DNA of 10,216 nt from Aquincola sp. (lineage in GTDB: Bacteria > Pseudomonadota > Gammaproteobacteria > Burkholderiales > Burkholderiaceae_C): assembly GCA_029884035.1 (NCBI GenBank), contig JAOUIM010000103.1, positions 1 through 10,216 on the forward strand, written 5' to 3'. The notes beneath the pieces are model-generated. The model ran no database searches. It was given only the letters and a program-made list of their open reading frames with translations, and was not told where the DNA came from. Position numbers and translations under genes: made by a program. Of this stretch, positions 5,802-10,216 are shown piece by piece; positions within the stretch are counted from its first letter, which is position 1; every line of letters begins with the position of its first letter.

Positions 5802-6860
5802 CTACTGCGCCGGGTCCCGGATCTCCCAGCGGATCCTGTCGATCGCGGCGAGCAGGTCCGGGGCGAGCGTGGTGCCCCAGGCATCGAGGCATTCGTCGAG
5901 TTGCGCAACGCTGGTCACGCCGACGATCGTGCTGGCCACGCGCCAGTTGCCGTAGCAGAACGCCAGCGCCATCTGTGTGGGCGTCAGTCCGTGAGTGCGC
6001 GCCAGCGCGTTGTAGCGTTTCGCGGCGGCGAGCGACTCGGCGCGGCCCCAGCGCTGGGTGCGAAAGCGCTCGAAGCGCGCGATGCGCCCGGGCTGTGCCG
6101 GATCGTCGAAGCCGCGCTCGTCGTACTTGCCCGTCAGTGCACCGAAGGCCAGCGGCGAATAGGCCAGCAGCTTGACGCCCAGGCGGTGCATCACCTCGTC
6201 CAGGCCGTTGTCGACCGCTCGGTTGGTCAGGCAGTACGGGTTCTGCACCGACACCACGCGCGGCAGGCCATGCTGCTCGGCCACGCGCACGAACTCCATC
6301 ACGCCCCACGGCGTCTCGTTGGACAGGCCGATCGCGCGCACCTTGCCGGCCTGGACGAGCCGGCCCAACGCGTCGAGCTGGTCGTGCACCGGCGTCTGCG
6401 GCAGGTCCTTCGCAGGGTCGAAGTAGATCGAGCCGAACGGCATTGCATTGCGGTTGGGCCAGTGGATCTGGTACAGATCGATCACGTCGGTCTGCAGCCG
6501 CTCGAGGCTCTCGTTGCAAGCCTGCTGGATGTCCGCGGGCGTCACGTCGGGCTTGCCGCCGCGCACCCAGTCCATGCCGCGCGCCGGGCCGGTCACCTTG
6601 GTCGCGAGCACGACCTTCGATCTTGCGCCCGGCCGCGACGTGAACCAACGGCCAAGGATCGACTCGGTGCGGCTGTAGGTCTCGGCCATCGGCGGCACCG
6701 GATACATCTCGGCGGTGTCGATGAAGTTCACGCCACGCTCGAGCGCGCGGTCGAGGATCGCCTGTGATTCCTTCTCGTCCACCTGCTCGCCGAAGGTCAT
6801 GGTGCCAAGGCAGATACGCGGCACCAGGAGGTCGCTCTGGCCGAGGCGGACGGTCTGCAT
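5802..6860 (-). CDS. tas: Aldo/keto reductase, Tas type
   Basis: The 352-residue product aligns along its length with E. coli Tas (346 residues): LGTMTFGEQ (18-26), FIDTAEMYPVPP (46-57), LATKVTGPAR (85-94), LYQIHWPNR (129-137), IGLSNETPWGVM, QNPYCLTNR, LLAYSPLAFGALTGKY and MALAFCYGN. The aldo/keto reductase tetrad is intact: Asp48, Tyr53, Lys88 and His133. Such enzymes are cytosolic NADPH-dependent carbonyl reductases with an (alpha/beta)8 barrel; the physiological substrate of Tas is not settled. An upstream in-frame ATG at 6896 exists, but 6860 is chosen because AAGGAGG lies 7 nt before it and similarity starts there. The gene stands alone, convergent with the synthetase gene and divergent from the NmrA-like gene across a 50-bp spacer. 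Confidence 0.93.
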   Translation of the reverse strand: MQTVRLGQSDLLVPRICLGTMTFGEQVDEKESQAILDRALERGVNFIDTAEMYPVPPMAETYSRTESILGRWFTSRPGARSKVVLATKVTGPARGMDWVRGGKPDVTPADIQQACNESLERLQTDVIDLYQIHWPNRNAMPFGSIYFDPAKDLPQTPVHDQLDALGRLVQAGKVRAIGLSNETPWGVMEFVRVAEQHGLPRVVSVQNPYCLTNRAVDNGLDEVMHRLGVKLLAYSPLAFGALTGKYDERGFDDPAQPGRIARFERFRTQRWGRAESLAAAKRYNALARTHGLTPTQMALAFCYGNWRVASTIVGVTSVAQLDECLDAWGTTLAPDLLAAIDRIRWEIRDPAQ

Positions 6861-6867
6861 TACAGGG

Positions 6868-6874
6868 CCTCCTT
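6868..6874 (-). promoter_or_regulatory. Shine-Dalgarno of the aldo/keto reductase gene
   Basis: On the minus strand AAGGAGG is followed by 7 nt and ATG. This is the only strong ribosome binding site I see in the window and it decides the start at 6860 over the ATG at 6896. Most other genes here rely on stop/start overlap instead. Confidence 0.8.
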
Positions 6875-6902
6875 GTTCGAAGCGCGCAGTGTGCACTAGG
6901 AT
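6873..6902 (+). promoter_or_regulatory. Possible weak promoter for the NmrA-like gene
   Basis: TTGTTC (6873-6878) and TAGGAT (6897-6902) are 18 nt apart and match the sigma-70 -35 and -10 consensus at 3 and 4 of 6 positions. If used, transcription would start about 2-3 nt before the ATG at 6911, giving an almost leaderless message. The AGGA inside TAGGAT could instead be a modest Shine-Dalgarno (9 nt from the ATG), and the two readings are mutually exclusive. A short inverted repeat AGTG-TG-CACT (6888-6897) lies between the elements and could be an operator half, but it is too short to trust. Confidence 0.22.
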
Positions 6903-6910
6903 CGCCGACC

Positions 6911-7828
6911 ATGATCCTGATCGTCGGCGCCACCGGAGTGCTGGGGCGCGCCACCGCGCGCAAGTTGCTCAACCAGGGCCATGCGGTGCGTGCGCTGGTG
7001 CGCGACCGGGCCCGGGCCGAGGACCTGCGAAAGGCGGGCGCCGAGATCGTGGTCGGCGACCTGACCGATCCGCCCTCGCTGTCGCGCGCATGCAAGGGGA
7101 TGCAGCGCGTGTTCGCCTGCGCGCACTCGATGCTCGGACGTGGCGCCCAAAGCAGCGCACAAGTCGACCATGTGGGCCACAGTGCCCTGGTCGTCGCGGC
7201 ACGCGAGGCCAACGTCGAACACTTCGTCTACACCTCGATGCTCGGCGCGCGCGAGGACCACCCGATCGACTTCGTCCGCACCAAGTTCGAGATCGAAGGC
7301 GTGGTCCGCGACAGCGGCATGGGCTTCACGATCCTGCGGCCATCGGCGTTCATGGAGCACCACGTCCACCGGTTCATCGGGCAGATGCTGCTCGACAAGG
7401 GCTTCGTCGTGCTGATCGGCCCGGCGACCAAGCCGCGCAACTTCGTCGCCGTGCGCGACGTGGCGCCGTTCGCGGTGGTTGCGCTCACCGAGGACGGCCT
7501 GAACGGCCGCACCGTCGAGATCGGTGGGCCCGACAACGTGAGCAACTCCGAGATCGCGCACATGTATGCGGTGCGCGCACGCAAGGGCCGCATCTTCCAC
7601 CTGCCGCAGCCGGTGGCGCGCGCCGCGGCCGCGGCGATCCGGCCGCTGCACGAGGGCGTCGCACGCGTTCTCGACATCTCGATGCTCGACGAGCGGCAGA
7701 TGCGCGAGACCTGGCAACCTTCCAAGCTGCTGGCGGAGTTTCCGCTGCGGCTCACGAGTGTCGATGCCTTCATCGACGAGCGCGTCGCGGAGTGGCGGCG
7801 CAGGCGGGGGACGGCGCGACGGACCTGA
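6911..7828 (+). CDS. NmrA-like/atypical short-chain dehydrogenase NAD(P)-binding protein
   Basis: The 305-residue product opens with a Rossmann fold: GATGVLG (6-12, the GxxGxxG loop of atypical SDRs), ALVRD (28-32, where Arg31 suggests a preference for NADP) and VVGDLTDPPSL (47-57). Then come HFVYTSMLGA (104-113), FVRTKFEIEG (121-130) and FTILRPSAFMEH (139-150), all typical of the NmrA/complex-I-NDUFA9-like group. The classic catalytic YxxxK pair of SDRs is not clear: Tyr107 and Lys125 are 18 residues apart. It could be a reductase, an isomerase/epimerase relative or a redox-sensing binding protein. There is no signal peptide, so it is probably cytosolic. The start at 6911 places the glycine loop at residue 6, as is normal. 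The C-terminal tail is very Arg-rich (EWRRRRGTARRT). It is a single-gene unit, divergent from the aldo/keto reductase gene and convergent with the PLP-enzyme gene. Confidence 0.88.
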   Translation: MILIVGATGVLGRATARKLLNQGHAVRALVRDRARAEDLRKAGAEIVVGDLTDPPSLSRACKGMQRVFACAHSMLGRGAQSSAQVDHVGHSALVVAAREANVEHFVYTSMLGAREDHPIDFVRTKFEIEGVVRDSGMGFTILRPSAFMEHHVHRFIGQMLLDKGFVVLIGPATKPRNFVAVRDVAPFAVVALTEDGLNGRTVEIGGPDNVSNSEIAHMYAVRARKGRIFHLPQPVARAAAAAIRPLHEGVARVLDISMLDERQMRETWQPSKLLAEFPLRLTSVDAFIDERVAEWRRRRGTARRT

Positions 7829-7858
7829 GCGCCGCTGGCCGGGTCCGACGCGCTCAGG
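7824..7858. terminator. Candidate shared hairpin between convergent genes
   Basis: CCTGAGCGC (7824-7832) pairs perfectly with GCGCTCAGG (7850-7858) around a 17-nt loop. The left arm contains the TGA of the NmrA-like gene and the right arm contains the reverse-complemented TGA of the PLP-enzyme gene, so the stem is symmetric about the two stops. An alternative pairing GGACC (7821-7825) / GGTCC (7842-7846) overlaps it. No T-tract follows on either strand. A bidirectional terminator or message-end stabiliser is plausible; a standard intrinsic terminator is not shown. Confidence 0.38.
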
Positions 7859-9005
7859 CGTCGGCTTGCGCGAGCGCCTGCTCGAGGTCGGCGATCAGGT
7901 CATCGACATGCTCGAGCCCGACCGACAACCGCAGCAGATCGGGCGGCGCCGGCGTGCCGGCACCCTCGACGCTCGCGCGGTGCTCGATGAGGCTTTCCGT
8001 ACCACCCAGCGACGTGGCCCGCTTCCACAGCTGCGTGTGCGCCGCGGTGGCGATCGCCGCGGCCTCGCCGCCGCGCACGCGGATCGACAGCATGCCGCCG
8101 AAGCCGCCTTGCATCTGGCGACGCGCGACCGCGTGCCCCGGGTCGCCGGGCAGCCCCGGATACAGCACCTGCGAGACATGCCGATGGCTCGCGGCGAGGT
8201 GCTCGGCGATCGACTGCGCCGACGCGCAGGCCGCGCGCACGCGCAGGGGCAGCGTGCGCAGGCCGCGCGTCAGCAGCCAGGCCTCGAACGAACCGAGCGT
8301 GCCGCCGATCTGCGAGCGCACCTTGCGCGCGCGCTGCCAGTACGCACTGTCCTCGCGCGCCACGAGCACGCCGGCGATAACGTCCGAGTGGCCGTTGAGG
8401 TACTTGGTCGCTGCGTGCATGACGATGTCGGCACCAAGCACGAGCGGCTGCGACAGGATCGGCGTGGCGACGGTGGAATCCACCGCCAGCAGCGCACCGG
8501 CGTCGTGGGCCAGCTGCGCACTGCGCGCGATATCGGTCACGGTCCACAAGGGGTTGGCGGGCGTCTCGACCCAGACGAGCCTGGTCTTGCCGGGGCGCAA
8601 CGCCGAACGAAGCTCTTCGGACTGGCTCAGGTCGATGAACTCGACATCCAGCCCCCAGGTCGTCGCAAAGGTGAGCAACCAATGGCGCAGCGCCCAGTAC
8701 ATGACCTTCGGCGCGATCACGTGGTCGCCGGGCGCGAGCGCCTGGAACACGGCGGTGGCCGCCGCCATGCCCGAGGCGAACAACATCGCCTGGTGGCCGC
8801 GTTCCAGAGCGCAGATCACCGCCTCGGCCTGGTCGAATGCCGGGTTGTCGGCGCGCGCATAGACATGCCCCGAGCGGTACTGGTTGTCGGCGTCACGCAG
8901 GTAGGTGGTCGACAGGTGCAACGGCGGGATCACCGCACGGGTGGTCTCGTCGATCCAGCCCAGCGCCTGCGCGGCGATGGTGTCGGGGTGGGTATCGGGC
9001 TTCAT
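7854..9005 (-). CDS. PLP-dependent enzyme of the cystathionine gamma-synthase (trans-sulfuration) family
   Basis: The 383-residue length is typical for this family of cystathionine gamma-synthase, beta- and gamma-lyases, methionine gamma-lyase and O-acyl-homoserine sulfhydrylases. PLP-site residues are in order: Y-x-R (Tyr49, Arg51) in YARADNP for the neighbouring subunit's phosphate contact, SGM (78-80), Tyr103 as the probable ring-stacking tyrosine, VETPANP (146-152), Asp176 in VDST, and Lys201 in ATKYLNGHSDV as the Schiff-base lysine. SLGGTESLIEH (332-342) and Arg359 form the carboxylate site. Tyr103 is followed by Trp (MYWALRHWL) where the classic enzymes have Tyr-Gly-Gly-Thr, so this is a divergent branch and the exact reaction cannot be named. 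The start at 9005 overlaps the stop of the acyl-CoA synthetase gene by ATGA, implying translational coupling. Confidence 0.9.
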   Translation of the reverse strand: MKPDTHPDTIAAQALGWIDETTRAVIPPLHLSTTYLRDADNQYRSGHVYARADNPAFDQAEAVICALERGHQAMLFASGMAAATAVFQALAPGDHVIAPKVMYWALRHWLLTFATTWGLDVEFIDLSQSEELRSALRPGKTRLVWVETPANPLWTVTDIARSAQLAHDAGALLAVDSTVATPILSQPLVLGADIVMHAATKYLNGHSDVIAGVLVAREDSAYWQRARKVRSQIGGTLGSFEAWLLTRGLRTLPLRVRAACASAQSIAEHLAASHRHVSQVLYPGLPGDPGHAVARRQMQGGFGGMLSIRVRGGEAAAIATAAHTQLWKRATSLGGTESLIEHRASVEGAGTPAPPDLLRLSVGLEHVDDLIADLEQALAQADA

Positions 9006-10216
9006 GGCTTCGGCGCGCCGGCGCGCTCCTCTTCCTGCAAGCGCAGCACGCGGCGCTGGACCTTGCCGGTGGTCGTCATCGGCAGGGCTTCGATGAACTC
9101 GATCTCCTTCGGATACTCGTACGGCGCCAGGCGGCCGCGAACATGGCGCTGCAGCTGCTCGACCAGCGCCGCGTCCCCCACATGGCCCGGGGCGAGCACG
9201 ACGTAGGCCTTGACGACCGCGCCGCGCTCGGCGTCGGGCTTGGGCACGACGGCGGCGTTGGCCACCGCCGGATGCTTGACGAGGCAGTTCTCGACCTCGC
9301 TCGGACCGATGCGGTAGCCCGCGGCCTTGAACATGTCGTCGCTGCGGCCCTGGTACCAGAGGTAGCCTGCGGCGTCCATCACTGCGGTGTCGCCGGTGCG
9401 GCACCAGCTGTCGTCGGGGTCGCCGGTGAACTTGGCGCGGGTCGCTTCGTCACGCTGCCAGTAGCCGAGGAAGAACACCGGGTCGGGATGGCCGTGGATG
9501 TCGCGCCGGTGCATCGCCACGTCGCCCGCTTCGCCGCGCGGCAGCTCGCGGCCGTCGTCGTCGATCACCGCGATGCGATGTCCCGGGTACGGCCGCCCCA
9601 TGCTGCCGGGCCGTGCGGGCCAGCCGTCGTGCCAGCGACCATCGGCCCCGAGGAAGCGGCCGCAGTTGCCGACGATGTAGTTGATCTCGGTCTGGCCGAA
9701 CATCTCGTTGACCGTGACGCCGAGCGCCGCGCGGCCGTAGGCGAACACCGCGTCGCCGACCATCTCGCCGGCACTCATGATCGCGGCAAGTTCGAGGCCC
9801 GGGAACCGCGCGCGGCCCTCGGGCACCGACTTCATCATCGCCTTGAGCGCGGTGGGAAACAGGAAGGTGTGGGTGACGCCATGCCGCAGCATCAGCTCGA
9901 ACGCTCGCTCGGGCGCGAAGCGGCCATTGAAGCCGAGGATCGGGCGCCCGAAGCACAGCGTGGGAAGCAGCGCATCCATCAGCCCGCCGGTCCATGCCCA
10001 GTCCGCGGGGGACCAGAACATGCTGCGCACGTTCTGGCTCCCTTCGGGCGAATCGACGCCCCCCCTCCCCCCCTTCCCCAGGCAAGGGGGCTCGATGTGG
10101 GGGAACCAGTTCTGGCTGCAGACGAAGCCCGTCAGGTTTCCGATCAGCGCACGCTGCGGGATCAATGCGCCCTTGGGCGGTCCGGTCGTGCCGCTGGTGT
10201 AGATCAGGCAGGCCGG
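9002..10216 (-). CDS. Acyl-CoA synthetase of the ANL superfamily, medium-chain-like (5' end outside window)
   Basis: The frame stays open to the right edge, giving the last 404 residues of a protein probably near 540-560. Visible motifs: YTSGTTGPPKGAL (6-18, ATP phosphate loop), FWSPADWAWTGG (67-78), EMFGQTE (171-177, motif A5), RTGD (273-276), GRSDDMFKAAGYRIGPSEVE (290-309, hinge and the GYRIGP form seen in medium-chain synthetases) and TTTGKVQRR (381-389) with catalytic Lys385. It should convert a carboxylic acid plus ATP and CoA to acyl-CoA and AMP; the substrate is not defined by sequence alone. A TTG at 10165 is only Leu18 of the visible part and is not the start. About 26 extra residues between SQNWFP and FWSPADW look like an insertion. 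The stop overlaps the start of the PLP-enzyme gene. Confidence 0.93.
   Translation of the reverse strand, partial: PACLIYTSGTTGPPKGALIPQRALIGNLTGFVCSQNWFPHIEPPCLGKGGRGGVDSPEGSQNVRSMFWSPADWAWTGGLMDALLPTLCFGRPILGFNGRFAPERAFELMLRHGVTHTFLFPTALKAMMKSVPEGRARFPGLELAAIMSAGEMVGDAVFAYGRAALGVTVNEMFGQTEINYIVGNCGRFLGADGRWHDGWPARPGSMGRPYPGHRIAVIDDDGRELPRGEAGDVAMHRRDIHGHPDPVFFLGYWQRDEATRAKFTGDPDDSWCRTGDTAVMDAAGYLWYQGRSDDMFKAAGYRIGPSEVENCLVKHPAVANAAVVPKPDAERGAVVKAYVVLAPGHVGDAALVEQLQRHVRGRLAPYEYPKEIEFIEALPMTTTGKVQRRVLRLQEEERAGAPKP
10031..10117. repeat. C/G-rich insertion-like segment with 9-bp direct repeats inside the acyl-CoA synthetase gene
   Basis: GTTCTGGCT occurs at 10031-10039 and again at 10109-10117, exactly 78 bp (26 codons) apart. 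Between the copies lie runs of 7 C, 7 C and 4 C (10059-10065, 10067-10073, 10076-10079) and a hairpin CCCCCTT (10069-10075) / AAGGGGG (10084-10090) with an 8-nt loop. The segment is in frame and encodes a Gly/Pro-rich stretch (PPCLGKGGRGG and following) unlike the rest of this conserved enzyme. It looks like a short palindromic repeat inserted into a loop between two conserved motifs. The direct repeats could be a target duplication or coincidence, because the codons for Ser-Gln-Asn form them. Confidence 0.5.

Noticed and set aside
3941..6175. 744-codon plus-strand frame across the synthetase and aldo/keto reductase genes
   Set aside because: It spans two well-identified genes on opposite strands in another frame, and its composition is almost wholly Arg/Ala/Gly/Pro. 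It is a GC-driven artefact.
6715..9206. Long plus-strand frames across the NmrA-like and PLP-enzyme genes
   Set aside because: They run through two recognisable proteins, one of them on the other strand, with no domain of their own.
10163..10165. TTG as start of the acyl-CoA synthetase gene
   Set aside because: The frame continues upstream to the window edge and encodes the YTSGTTGPPKGA phosphate-loop motif, so the true start is outside the window.
1..10216. Defence, phage, CRISPR, toxin-antitoxin or biosynthetic cluster
   Set aside because: All identified genes belong to common metabolic or housekeeping families. No repeat-spacer array, nuclease, integrase, small toxin pair or assembly-line enzyme is visible.

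Overview
This 10.2 kb window is GC-rich, tightly packed chromosomal DNA. The protein set (YciO, YbaK, PlsY, acetoacetyl-CoA synthetase, DUF2332, a Tas-type aldo/keto reductase) and the codon use suggest a betaproteobacterium, most likely Burkholderiales of the Rubrivivax/Leptothrix/Comamonadaceae kind. That placement is an inference from the sequence; no search was run. There are ten complete protein genes and two cut by the window edges. I see no rRNA, tRNA, CRISPR array, transposase, phage gene or toxin-antitoxin pair, and no gap between genes reaches 100 bp.

Layout. (1) 2-890, plus strand: the tail of a DMT/EamA-type transporter, a 79-bp spacer that looks like a degenerate dispersed repeat, then yciO. 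(2) 912-2752, minus strand: a four-gene unit transcribed ybaK > plsY > YoaB-like Rid protein > membrane-anchored glutaredoxin-like protein. The first junction has a 4-nt gap and the other two are ATGA stop/start overlaps. (3) 2767-5795, plus strand: a DUF2332 protein overlapping an acetoacetyl-CoA synthetase by ATGA, starting only 14 bp from the divergent ybaK. (4) 5802-6860, minus: a Tas-type aldo/keto reductase with a strong Shine-Dalgarno, convergent with the synthetase gene. (5) 6911-7828, plus: an NmrA/atypical-SDR NAD(P)-binding protein. (6) 7854-10216, minus: an acyl-CoA synthetase (5' end outside the window) overlapping by ATGA a PLP enzyme of the cystathionine gamma-synthase family. 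A 9-bp stem carries the stop codons of both convergent genes at 7824-7858.

How they work together. The minus-strand block 2752-912 combines housekeeping functions: mis-charged Cys-tRNA(Pro) clearance, glycerol-3-phosphate acylation for phospholipid synthesis, reactive enamine/imine clearance and a thiol-redox protein. The block 2767-5795 concerns acetoacetate activation (ketone body or polyhydroxybutyrate carbon) with an uncharacterised partner. The last block links fatty-acid activation to sulfur amino-acid chemistry, an unusual pair whose joint role is not evident.

I found no convincing new multi-gene system. The most notable item is a C/G-rich stretch of about 78 bp, an exact multiple of three, inside the acyl-CoA synthetase gene. 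It is bounded by a 9-bp direct repeat and looks like an in-frame insertion of a short repeat into a surface loop.
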